From contig CAJQPO010000095.1 in assembly GCA_905480225.1 (NCBI GenBank), positions 1 to 39,618 on the forward strand: a stretch of 39,618 nucleotides of DNA, written 5' to 3'. Each line of letters begins with the position of its first letter. The stretch's first letter is position 1. Shown here piece by piece: positions 32,707-39,618 of the stretch. The notes below the pieces were generated by a model. The model had not been told where the DNA came from and made no database searches. It saw only the letters and a program-made list of their open reading frames with translations. The stretch is from an uncultured Flavobacteriales bacterium (GTDB lineage Bacteria; Bacteroidota; Bacteroidia; Flavobacteriales_D; Parvicellaceae). The translations under genes were made by a program, and so were the position numbers.

Positions 32707-33339
32707 TTATTTCCCTAATTTTTTTCCAATTTCATGAATTAAAACACCGTTGTGGTCCAACGTTGCCGTCCACTTATAATGTTCTTTATTTTGAATAGCG
32801 GTTTTATCTGGTTGAACTGTCCCGGTCATATTCAGTCTCTTTCCATCGCTATGCAGCACAATTGTATTGCAATGTCTGTGATAGTGATTATCCTTTTGTT
32901 CCAGAGCAATGTCCCATTTGATTTTACCTGAATGATCAATTTTTACAACCCGCTCTCTTGTGTCATTCTCTTTAACTTTATCATGTGTTTCCATAATACC
33001 GTAGAAATGCCCGTTGCGGTCTTCAATTATTCCTTGAGCTTCAAGATTATCGGCGAAGGGACCGAAAAAGTGAGTGAAAATAATTTCAGATTTTTCATTT
33101 AAAACAACAATTTTAACACCTTCTGTTTCAACTTCAATGTAGTCGCCAATAATAGCTATACCACCATTTCTAGTTAGAATAATTGGCGCTGCGTGATCTT
33201 TTATGCCAATATCAACTTCGTATTTGGGAGAAAGAATCAGATTGTGCTCGGTAGCCCAGCTTATGCCGTCTTTTAAACTCAATTGAGAAAAAATAGGGGA
33301 ACACAATAAACAGATAACAATTACTAAAAGATGTCTCAT
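32707..33339 (-). CDS. Secreted protein of unknown function, propeller-like repeats
   Basis: A 210-residue exported protein with a signal peptide (about 18 residues, ending IFSQ). I do not recognise a named family. The body has repeating strand motifs of the kind seen in beta-propellers of the Kelch/WD40-like or NHL type (IILTRNGGIAIIGDYIEVE, GIIEDRNGHFYGIMETHDKVKENDT, NTIVLHSDGKRLNMTGTVQPD, KWTATLDHNGVLIHEIGKK), about four units, too short for a full propeller. It is followed by the DUF1684 gene after a 43-base gap. It could be a remnant or a partial propeller. No function is suggested. Confidence 0.62.
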   Translation of the reverse strand: MRHLLVIVICLLCSPIFSQLSLKDGISWATEHNLILSPKYEVDIGIKDHAAPIILTRNGGIAIIGDYIEVETEGVKIVVLNEKSEIIFTHFFGPFADNLEAQGIIEDRNGHFYGIMETHDKVKENDTRERVVKIDHSGKIKWDIALEQKDNHYHRHCNTIVLHSDGKRLNMTGTVQPDKTAIQNKEHYKWTATLDHNGVLIHEIGKKLGK

Positions 33340-33397
33340 AATTTTGTTCTTTACTTTAAATTACAAAAAATGCTCGTTAATAATTCAAAAAAGAGCA

Positions 33398-34393
33398 TTA
33401 AATTATATTCAATGAAAGGCCCGAAGCAATGCATTGAACGGAGGAGCACAATTGTTCCAGTTCCTTAAGGTCAATTTGTTGACTGGCATCGCTCAGTGCT
33501 TCCAATGGAAATGGATGCGTTTCAATGAGTAAACCATCCACTTCCATGGCTGTTGCAGCTTTGGACAAGTCAATGATGCCATACCTATGACCGAGTGCGT
33601 GACTCGGGTCAACAATAATTGGAAGGTTGCAGTGGTGTTTCAAAAATGCTACTCCACAAAGGTCAAGCGTGAATCTGGTTTTACTTTCGAATGTTCGAAT
33701 ACCCCTTTCACAAAGAATAACATTTTCATTTCCTGCACTCATTATAAATTCTGCTGCTTGCAGAAATTCCTGCAAAGAGCTGCCAAAACCACGTTTTAAC
33801 ATGATGGTCTTGTCAGATTCACCACAAGCTGCTAGAATTCCGTGGTCATACATTGATTTTGTTCCAATTTGAATAACATCTGCATGTTGCAAAACCAAAT
33901 CTATATTCGTTGCGTCTCTTGCTTCAGTAACAATATTAAGGCCGAATTCTTCACGGACCTCATTTAATAAAAGAAGCCCCTCTTTTTCAAGCCCCATGAA
34001 AGAGTAAGGACTTGTCCTTGGTTTGAAGCAACCTGCTCTAATTGATGTGATACCATTTTTTACGAGAGCCTTTGCAACCGTTGTAATTTGTTCTTTGCTT
34101 TCTACGGAACACGGGCCGGCTATTAAGTGTAGGTTTTTCGTATTGCCACCAATAACTTTGTTGCCGATATGAACGGACCTTCTTGGTTTATACTCAATGT
34201 TACCTAATTGAAAATCAGAGTCAAAAGGCCAGGAGTCGATTACATAGGGGGCAATCGAATCGGGAATTATTACGGTATCCTTTGTTGTTACAGCTTGGAT
34301 GTAATCTTCATGGAATATGATTTTAGCAAAATGCTTATTTTCAAGGAATTGAATACAACCACTTGGGGTTTTATTTTCCAAATGCAAAATCAT
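33398..34393 (-). CDS. 3-deoxy-7-phosphoheptulonate (DAHP) synthase, type I-beta
   Basis: A 331-residue enzyme condensing phosphoenolpyruvate and erythrose 4-phosphate, the first step of the shikimate pathway. The catalytic TIM barrel begins LHLIAGPCSVES (about residue 87) and has IRAGCFKPRTSPYSFMGLEKEGL, NIVTEARDATN, IQIGTKSMYDH, LKRGFGSSLQEFL, NVILCERGIRTFE and the closing LPIIVDPSHALGHRYGI. The N-terminal 80 residues look like the ferredoxin-like regulatory domain of Thermotoga-type enzymes, implying feedback control by aromatic amino acids. It has no chorismate mutase fusion. The KPRTSPYSF motif separates it from the related KdsA. It overlaps kdsB by 4 bases (ATGA) as the last gene of a Kdo operon, an unexpected neighbour for an aromatic-pathway enzyme. 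Confidence 0.92.
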   Translation of the reverse strand: MILHLENKTPSGCIQFLENKHFAKIIFHEDYIQAVTTKDTVIIPDSIAPYVIDSWPFDSDFQLGNIEYKPRRSVHIGNKVIGGNTKNLHLIAGPCSVESKEQITTVAKALVKNGITSIRAGCFKPRTSPYSFMGLEKEGLLLLNEVREEFGLNIVTEARDATNIDLVLQHADVIQIGTKSMYDHGILAACGESDKTIMLKRGFGSSLQEFLQAAEFIMSAGNENVILCERGIRTFESKTRFTLDLCGVAFLKHHCNLPIIVDPSHALGHRYGIIDLSKAATAMEVDGLLIETHPFPLEALSDASQQIDLKELEQLCSSVQCIASGLSLNII

Positions 34394-35139
34394 TCTTTCA
34401 ATCTTTTTAAAACACGCTCTAAGTCTTCTGGTGTATCTACTGCAATACCCTTGTCTTCGACTAGAGCCAATTTGATTTTACCGCCGTTTTCTAACCACCT
34501 TAATTGTTCTAAGTTCTCGGCAATTTCTAATTTTGATTTAGGAAGTTTAGCAAATTTTTGTAGTGCACTAACCGTGTAAGCATAAACGCCAATGTGTTTG
34601 AAAAAAGCATGTTGTTTTGTCCAGTTTTCTTTGGAATAATCGCGCACAAATGGAATGATTGATCGGCTGAATAAGATGGCTTCATTGTTTTCTGTCTTGG
34701 TCACGTATACTCCATCACCCGCTTCCAATTTACCTGTATTCGAGTCTATACTTTTGATTAATGTGCCGAATTCAACGGAATTATCTGAAACAAAAATTTG
34801 AAGGAGTGCGATTAAATTTTCTGGGTCAAGTAAGGGCTCATCTCCTTGAATGTTGACTACCAAATTGTGGCTGAAACTTTCTTGAATTTTAATTGAAGCT
34901 TCCAGACATCTGTTGGTTCCTGTTTCGTGGTCAGCATTTGTCATCACGACATTTCCACCAAAAGATTTAACTGCATCGTATATCTGCGGATGATCAGTAG
35001 CAACATACACAACATCAATGGCTTTAATTGCTTGCTCATATACGCGCTGAATCATTGGTTTTCCATAGATGTCTGCAAGAGGTTTACCCTCGAAACGTGC
35101 GCTACCATAACGTGCAGGAATGATACCAAGTACTTTCAT
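34390..35139 (-). CDS. kdsB: 3-deoxy-manno-octulosonate cytidylyltransferase (CMP-Kdo synthetase)
   Basis: A 249-residue cytoplasmic nucleotidyltransferase that activates Kdo with CTP for lipopolysaccharide inner-core assembly. The N-terminal IIPARYGSARFEGKPLADIYGKPMIQRVYEQA is the KdsB signature. VVYVATDHPQI, MTNADHETGTNRCLEA and VNIQGDEPLLDPENL follow, and then IPFVRD and KHIGVYAYTVSAL. The length matches (about 245-250). It overlaps both neighbours by 4 bases (ATGA), in the order kdsD-kdsA-kdsB-DAHP synthase, so it is translated as part of one tight operon. Confident assignment. Confidence 0.96.
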   Translation of the reverse strand: MKVLGIIPARYGSARFEGKPLADIYGKPMIQRVYEQAIKAIDVVYVATDHPQIYDAVKSFGGNVVMTNADHETGTNRCLEASIKIQESFSHNLVVNIQGDEPLLDPENLIALLQIFVSDNSVEFGTLIKSIDSNTGKLEAGDGVYVTKTENNEAILFSRSIIPFVRDYSKENWTKQHAFFKHIGVYAYTVSALQKFAKLPKSKLEIAENLEQLRWLENGGKIKLALVEDKGIAVDTPEDLERVLKRLKE

Positions 35140-35921
35140 GAAACCGCTTGTTTAACTTTGATGCATTTTGTAATAATATCTTCGAGTCGGTCCATTTGTA
35201 GCATGGTCATTGGGTCGCTTAAAGCGGATTTTGGATCGGGGTGAATCTCCATGAATAAACCTGCTGCTCCAGTTGCCATTGCATGAAGTGCTAATGTCGA
35301 AATCATTTCTGGATCCCCCCCAGTAACCCCACTTGAAGTATTTGGTTTTTGGACAGCATGTGTGCAGTCCATTACAACTGGATGTCCAAATTCATTCATT
35401 CTAGCTATAGACGTCGCATCTACTACCAGATCGGAATATCCAAATGTAGTTCCTCTTTCACAAAGCCAGACATTTTTATTTCCGGTTGATTTAATTTTTT
35501 CTAGACCAAAAGAGATTGCTTCTGGTGAAATGAATTGTCCCTTTTTTAAGTTTACGGTACATCCTGTATTTCCAGCTGCGATTAGTAGGTCAGTTTGGCG
35601 GCATAAAAAAGCAGGAATTTGGATATGCGTCACATACTTTGCAACCATTTCTGGTTCATGGCTTTCATGAACATCAGTAATTGTTTCCAAATCCAGCTCT
35701 TTGCCAATATTACTTAATATTCTTAACGCTTTTTCGTCACCAATACCCGTGAAACTAGATAATTTACTTCGATTGGCTTTCTTGTAGCTGCCTTTAAAAA
35801 TGAGTTTAATGCCGTATTTTTCACAGATCGATTTTGCATGTGTTGCTATTTCAAAAGCTGTCGATTCATCTTCAATGGCGCAAGGGCCTGCGATTAAAAA
35901 AAAGGGGCTATCTATTTTCAT
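35136..35921 (-). CDS. kdsA: 3-deoxy-8-phosphooctulonate (Kdo-8-phosphate) synthase
   Basis: A 261-residue aldolase-like enzyme joining arabinose 5-phosphate and phosphoenolpyruvate. It begins FFLIAGPCAIEDEST, then LIFKGSYKKANRSKLSSFTGIG, TITDVHESHEPEMVAKYV, IPAFLCRQTDLLIAA, VWLCERGTTFGYSDLVVD and VMDCTHAVQKP, all family hallmarks. The KANRS motif and absence of KPRTSPYSF separate it from DAHP synthase. The Cys in GPC is present, so it could be metal-dependent or not; I cannot tell. ATG 35921 is preferred over the upstream start at 35948 because it gives the normal N-terminus. It overlaps kdsD by 14 bases and kdsB by 4. Confidence 0.96.
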   Translation of the reverse strand: MKIDSPFFLIAGPCAIEDESTAFEIATHAKSICEKYGIKLIFKGSYKKANRSKLSSFTGIGDEKALRILSNIGKELDLETITDVHESHEPEMVAKYVTHIQIPAFLCRQTDLLIAAGNTGCTVNLKKGQFISPEAISFGLEKIKSTGNKNVWLCERGTTFGYSDLVVDATSIARMNEFGHPVVMDCTHAVQKPNTSSGVTGGDPEMISTLALHAMATGAAGLFMEIHPDPKSALSDPMTMLQMDRLEDIITKCIKVKQAVS

Positions 35922-36543
35922 TTCTTGCTTTTTCTCCAAGGTAACCACTGTGGTGTCTTTTGGCGTAATCTTCTTTTGTAAATTTTATTTTTTCCATCAT
36001 CAGCACTACTAAAACATCGCCAACTATAGTCATGCATGTCGTTGATGTAGTAGGGGTTAGTCCTAAAGGGCAAACCTCTTTTGGATTCCCTGTCGATAAC
36101 GTAAGGTCAGCGCGTTTAGACAACTCGCTGTCTGTTTTGCCAGAGAGGCAGATTATTTTCAATTTAGGTTGAAGGCCTTTGGCTAATTGAGTTAATTCTA
36201 TAAGTTCTCGTGTTTTTCCTGAATTCGAAATCACAAATAGTAGATCATTTTCTTGTATCAAACCCAAATCTCCATGCTGTGCTTCTGATGGGTGAAGAAA
36301 AATGGCAGGTGTACCTGTAGAGCTGAATGTAGTGGCAATATTTAACCCAATTTGGCCAGCTTTCCCCATTCCGCTCACTACCAACTTACCACCATTAACG
36401 TGAACTGCTTTATGAATCATTTCAATGGCAATTTGTGAAATGCCGTCAATAGGCATTTGGTTTATGGCAGCAATTTGTTTTTCAATGATAGATTTTATTT
36501 TTTCTTTCAACTCGGATATTTTTTCATTGGTGAAATTAATCAA
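35908..36543 (-). CDS. kdsD: Arabinose-5-phosphate isomerase, SIS-domain only
   Basis: A 211-residue SIS-domain isomerase of the KdsD/KpsF family, converting ribulose 5-phosphate to arabinose 5-phosphate, the first dedicated step to Kdo. It has GGKLVVSGMGKAGQIGLNIATTFSSTGTPAIFLHPSEAQHGDLGLI, DLLFVISNSGKTRELIEL, and CPLGLTPTTSTTCMTIVGDVLVV. It stops after HHSGYLGEKA, so it lacks the C-terminal pair of CBS domains of the usual 320-residue enzymes. CBS-free KdsD forms occur in Bacteroidota, so this need not be truncation. The TTG start at 36543 is the only one available: an in-frame TGA is two codons upstream and no ATG is near. It leads the operon and is divergent from the hydrolase. Confidence 0.9.
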   Translation of the reverse strand: MINFTNEKISELKEKIKSIIEKQIAAINQMPIDGISQIAIEMIHKAVHVNGGKLVVSGMGKAGQIGLNIATTFSSTGTPAIFLHPSEAQHGDLGLIQENDLLFVISNSGKTRELIELTQLAKGLQPKLKIICLSGKTDSELSKRADLTLSTGNPKEVCPLGLTPTTSTTCMTIVGDVLVVLMMEKIKFTKEDYAKRHHSGYLGEKARNENR

Positions 36544-36584
36544 AACTCAACCAATCTTTACTATGATATCTATTATATTGCACT

Positions 36585-37397
36585 ATGAATTCAGAAGATT
36601 TAATAATTGATCGCGAAAGCAGTCGTTCAATCTTACTGGATGTAAGGGGGCCAGTTGGCGGACATACAGTTATTTTTTGTCACGGTTATAAGGGGTTTAA
36701 AGATTGGGGTTGCTGGAATTTAATGGCAGATTATTTAGCGAATCACCATATCTGCGTTGTAAAATTTAATTTTTCATGTAATGGCGGAACCCTTTCTAAT
36801 CCAATAGACTTTCCGGATCTTAAAGCTTTTGGGGAAAACAACTATTCAACAGAAATCCAAGATTTAAATGATGTAATCGATGTTATTGACCAAGAATATG
36901 GGTATGCTTCTTTGACTCTAATTGGCCATAGTAGAGGAGGAGGAATTGTTAGCTTAGTTGGTGCAGCTGATAACCGAATATCAAAAGTTATTTCATGGGC
37001 AGGAGTCTCTGATTTTTCAACACGATTTCCAAAAGATAAATTTTTATCAAAATGGAAAGAAAAGGGTGTTTTTTACGTTAAAAACGGAAGAACTGGACAG
37101 GAAATGCCACATTTTTGGCAATTTTATGAGGATTTTGATGAAAACAGGGATAGGCTCTGTATTCAAAAATCAGTAAGTTCTATGTCTATACCATTCTTAA
37201 TTATTCATGGTTCAGAAGATGAGGCTGTTAACGTAAATGAGGCTTTTAACTTAAAGAAATGGGGTGCTACTTCTAGATTGCAATTAATTCATGGCACAGG
37301 ACATACATTTGGTGCTTCAGAGCCTTGGAATAAAACTGAATTGCCAGAGGCTTTAACGGAAGTTTTAGTTCATACAGTTAAGTTCATTTTAAATTGA
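36585..37397 (+). CDS. Alpha/beta-hydrolase
   Basis: A 270-residue cytoplasmic alpha/beta-hydrolase. The nucleophile elbow is IGHSRGGGIVSL (Ser 116), the acid is in HGSEDEAVN (Asp 212) and the histidine in HGTGHTFGASEPW (His 240). The oxyanion region FCHGYKGFKDWGCW, near residues 31-44, is well formed. Family relatives are annotated as dienelactone-hydrolase-like or YqiA-type esterases; the real substrate is unknown. It is divergent from the kdsD operon across 41 bases, which leaves little room for separate promoters. No signal peptide. The downstream phosphohexomutase is 118 bases away. Confidence 0.85.
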   Translation: MNSEDLIIDRESSRSILLDVRGPVGGHTVIFCHGYKGFKDWGCWNLMADYLANHHICVVKFNFSCNGGTLSNPIDFPDLKAFGENNYSTEIQDLNDVIDVIDQEYGYASLTLIGHSRGGGIVSLVGAADNRISKVISWAGVSDFSTRFPKDKFLSKWKEKGVFYVKNGRTGQEMPHFWQFYEDFDENRDRLCIQKSVSSMSIPFLIIHGSEDEAVNVNEAFNLKKWGATSRLQLIHGTGHTFGASEPWNKTELPEALTEVLVHTVKFILN

Positions 37398-37515
37398 CTT
37401 TGAGGTCAAAACCTGGATTAGTTTCTTCTTTTATGTACAATACCTCGTTTTGCACTAAAAATGAAAACGAAAAATTCTTATTTTCAGCGCTTCAAATAGA
37501 AATTATAAATACTAG

Positions 37516-38922
37516 ATGGTTAAAATTAGATTTGGAACTGATGGTTGGAGAGCCATAATTGCTAAAGAATTCACGGTAGATAATGTCGCAAGAGTTGCTG
37601 TGGCGACTTCTTTATGGGTGAAACAGAATTTTGATTCACCTGCTATTGTTTTAGGTTACGATTGTAGGTTTGGTGGAGAGATGTTTGCTGAAGTAGTTGC
37701 AAAAGTATGTGTAGCACATGGTGTTAAAGTTAAAATGTCGAGAGGGTTTGTTTCGACACCTATGGTAAGTTACGGTACAAAACATTTTAATGCTTCTATG
37801 GGCGTCGTGTTAACAGCAAGTCATAATCCTCCAGATTATAATGGGTACAAGCTTAAAAGCCATCATGGTGGACCACTTATAGAAGAGCATGTAAAAGAAG
37901 TTGAAGCGATTATTCCTACTGAACACAAAGTAGATTTGGATTCGATGAGCTTTGATGAGATGGTCAAAGCTGGAAGTATTGAAATCATTGATTTGGAATC
38001 CATGTATGTTTCTGCAATAGAAAGCAATTTTGATTTGGATGCAATCAGAAACTCAGGATTAAATTTTGCATATGATGCCATGTTTGGTTCGGGTCAAAAC
38101 GTATTGAAACGTATTTTTCCAGAAATGACTTTTCTACATTGTGAGCATAATCCATCTTTTATGGGGCAAGCACCAGAACCAATTCATAAAAATTTAACTG
38201 AATTTTCTGAATTAATTAAGGCACGAGGGGACATAGCTTGCGGATTAGCAACAGATGGAGATGCAGACCGTATAGGTTTGTATAATAGTCTCGGGGAGTT
38301 TGTAGATTCTCATCACATTATTTTGCTGTTGCTTAATTATTTGCACAAAGACAAAGGAATGACAGGCAAAGTCTGCGTTGCCGCATCGACAACTCCACGC
38401 GTTACTAAATTAGCAGAACAATGGGGTCTTGAGCATGATACGGTGAAAATTGGTTTTAAATACATTGCCAAACAAATGATCTCAGAGGACGTGTTGATAG
38501 GCGGAGAAGAGTCTGGGGGAATCGCGATAAAAGGTCATATCCCTGAACGAGATGGTATATGGATGGGGTTAGTTATCTGGGAGTACATGGCTAAGTCTGG
38601 GAAATCTTTAGAGAATTTAATCCAGGAAATTTATGATTTAGTTGGAGAGTTCAAATATTGGCGTGATGATCTTCATCTAGATGAAGCTCTAAAGCAAGAA
38701 ATTGTTGAAAATTGTAAAAGCGGTTATTACACCGAATTCGGACCTTATAAAGTTGAAAAAATAGATACAACCGATGGGTACAAGTTTTTTCTGGGAGATG
38801 ATCAATGGATGATGATTCGGCCTTCTGGCACTGAGCCTGTATTAAGATGCTATGCAGAGAGTAAGGACTTAGCTGGTGCACTTCGAATATTAGAAGCATG
38901 TAAATCAACAATAGGTGTTTGA
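37516..38922 (+). CDS. Phosphoglucomutase/phosphomannomutase-family enzyme
   Basis: A 468-residue alpha-D-phosphohexomutase that interconverts sugar 1- and 6-phosphates. All four family landmarks are visible: the catalytic phosphoserine loop TASHNPPDYNGYK (Ser 102), the metal loop DGDADR (247-252), the sugar-binding GGEESGG (about 329-335) and the phosphate-binding RPSGTEP (435-441). The N-terminus FGTDGWRAI is typical. The branch (phosphoglucomutase versus phosphomannomutase) cannot be fixed by eye. Its activity would feed nucleotide-sugar and surface-polysaccharide pathways elsewhere in the window. The next gene starts inside its stop codon (TGATG), so they are probably co-transcribed. Confidence 0.95.
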   Translation: MVKIRFGTDGWRAIIAKEFTVDNVARVAVATSLWVKQNFDSPAIVLGYDCRFGGEMFAEVVAKVCVAHGVKVKMSRGFVSTPMVSYGTKHFNASMGVVLTASHNPPDYNGYKLKSHHGGPLIEEHVKEVEAIIPTEHKVDLDSMSFDEMVKAGSIEIIDLESMYVSAIESNFDLDAIRNSGLNFAYDAMFGSGQNVLKRIFPEMTFLHCEHNPSFMGQAPEPIHKNLTEFSELIKARGDIACGLATDGDADRIGLYNSLGEFVDSHHIILLLLNYLHKDKGMTGKVCVAASTTPRVTKLAEQWGLEHDTVKIGFKYIAKQMISEDVLIGGEESGGIAIKGHIPERDGIWMGLVIWEYMAKSGKSLENLIQEIYDLVGEFKYWRDDLHLDEALKQEIVENCKSGYYTEFGPYKVEKIDTTDGYKFFLGDDQWMMIRPSGTEPVLRCYAESKDLAGALRILEACKSTIGV

Positions 38923-39618
38923 TGTATGCTAAGTGTATCATATTAATGCTGATCTTATCCATTAGCTCTAGATCTCACACCCAATTACTATTAGAAGATA
39001 GTTGTTCTATCAACATATGCAGCTTTAACTTATATCTTTTGGGAGGTGTCGCTAATAAATACAAAGAGGTTAGCAATCAATACAAGGATGCGCAGTACAT
39101 TCGGACTGAGTCGAGCTATCAGACCCCAGATAGAATTGTTAATTGCGCTTCTTTACTTGCTCAAGGAGATTTCAGTATAATCGTACTCCAGGAAGTTCTG
39201 GATGGAGTTAGAGGAGATTCTGCAGTTGCTGATTTAACAGCTTCTCTCAATCGCATGTCGTTGAAGGGGTATAAATGGTTTACTTCGGAAAGGATTGGAA
39301 AAGGTATGCGCATGGAGTCTATGGCTTTTATTTATGACTCATTAAGGATTGAGCTACAGAAAATTGAAGGTGAAAATTCGGCATTGATTGCTTGTGCTGA
39401 ATCTAGAAATAGAAAATATGTTCAAACACAATGGAAGTCAGGAGATTTTGATTTTACAGTGATAAGCTGTCATTTTGCTTGGAACGATTCAGACTATTTC
39501 AGGCGACAAGCCGATTACAAAGAGCTCAATAATATCTTGCACAACCCAAAGGAATACTCGATAGACCCAGACGTCATTGTGCTTGGAGATTTTAATCGAT
39601 TTGGAGGTAATTTTAATG
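38922..39618 (+). CDS. Secreted endonuclease/exonuclease/phosphatase-family protein (3' end cut)
   Basis: The first 232 residues of a gene that continues past the window, with no stop before the end. The signal peptide (about 20 residues, MYAKCIILMLILSISSRSHT) is followed by an EEP-fold: ICSFNLYLLGG (strand with the first catalytic Asn), IIVLQEVLDGVRGD (catalytic Glu 91), AFIYDSL, FTVISCHFAWND (catalytic His 184), and VIVLGDFNRFGG (the GDFN motif, Asp and Asn at 222-225). Members are secreted nucleases or phosphatases/phosphodiesterases acting on DNA, RNA or phospholipids; the substrate cannot be told here. The ATG overlaps the phosphohexomutase TGA (TGATG). The C-terminal part and any sorting domain lie outside the window. 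Confidence 0.85.
   Translation, partial: MYAKCIILMLILSISSRSHTQLLLEDSCSINICSFNLYLLGGVANKYKEVSNQYKDAQYIRTESSYQTPDRIVNCASLLAQGDFSIIVLQEVLDGVRGDSAVADLTASLNRMSLKGYKWFTSERIGKGMRMESMAFIYDSLRIELQKIEGENSALIACAESRNRKYVQTQWKSGDFDFTVISCHFAWNDSDYFRRQADYKELNNILHNPKEYSIDPDVIVLGDFNRFGGNFN

Noticed and set aside
34208-34579. A 123-residue plus-strand open frame across the DAHP synthase/kdsB junction
   Set aside because: It is antisense to two well-identified enzymes and has low-complexity composition without any family pattern.

Overview
The window looks like an ordinary chromosomal stretch from a marine-type member of the Bacteroidota, most likely Flavobacteriales. The base composition is AT-rich. Promoter-like sites match the Bacteroidota consensus (TTTG, about 19-20 nt, TAnnTTTG) and Shine-Dalgarno sequences are weak. 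There is a type IX secretion (T9SS) pair: a PorP/SprF-family protein and a giant secreted protein with a CHU_C-type C-terminus. Other typical families are a TonB-dependent receptor, DUF1684 and SurA-like foldase clusters. I see no tRNA, rRNA, CRISPR array, insertion sequence or phage gene, and no gene-free stretch longer than 300 bases.

Layout. (1) 1-4175 (+): three consecutive SurA/PpiC-type periplasmic foldase genes (the first cut by the window edge), then a MoxR AAA ATPase. A convergent pterin-carbinolamine dehydratase follows (4170-4424, -). (2) 4609-7382 (+): Bcp peroxiredoxin, RecA with a strong terminator, and a TPR lipoprotein. (3) 7469-12949 (-): a DUF1801 protein, then the PorP/SprF protein coupled to a 1309-residue Ig-repeat surface protein transcribed before it. 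(4) 13034-17133 (-): tRNA thiolase TtcA and, upstream of it, a sortilin-like BNR-repeat protein broken by a single-base frameshift. (5) 17246-18930 (+): an M50 metalloprotease overlapping a TonB-like protein. (6) 19064-23762 (-): a TPR protein, 3-hydroxybutyryl-CoA dehydrogenase with a textbook promoter, a polyprenyl-phosphate sugar transferase with an upstream lipoprotein, and a Gfo/Idh/MocA dehydrogenase. (7) 23906-25602 (+): isoaspartate methyltransferase and an outer-membrane protein. (8) 25652-31981: smpB, then a metal-homeostasis block. A ZIP transporter and DtxR regulator (-) are divergent from a TonB receptor and a thioredoxin-like protein (+), with a DtxR-like operator between them; PqiA and a small lipoprotein follow. 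(9) 32052-36543 (-): DUF1684 and an unknown secreted protein, then a tightly overlapping kdsD-kdsA-kdsB-DAHP synthase operon. (10) 36585-39618 (+): an alpha/beta hydrolase, a phosphohexomutase, and a partial secreted endonuclease/exonuclease/phosphatase-family protein cut by the window end.

Functional themes. Envelope biogenesis dominates: outer-membrane foldases, Kdo synthesis for lipopolysaccharide, an exopolysaccharide-initiating transferase, T9SS surface display and TonB-linked uptake. The most coherent regulatory unit is the DtxR/ZIP versus TonB-receptor/thioredoxin divergon with its palindromic operator. I found no clearly new defence or mobile system. The items most worth checking are that divergon, the frameshifted BNR protein, a long perfect dyad upstream of pqiA, and the DAHP synthase at the end of the Kdo operon.
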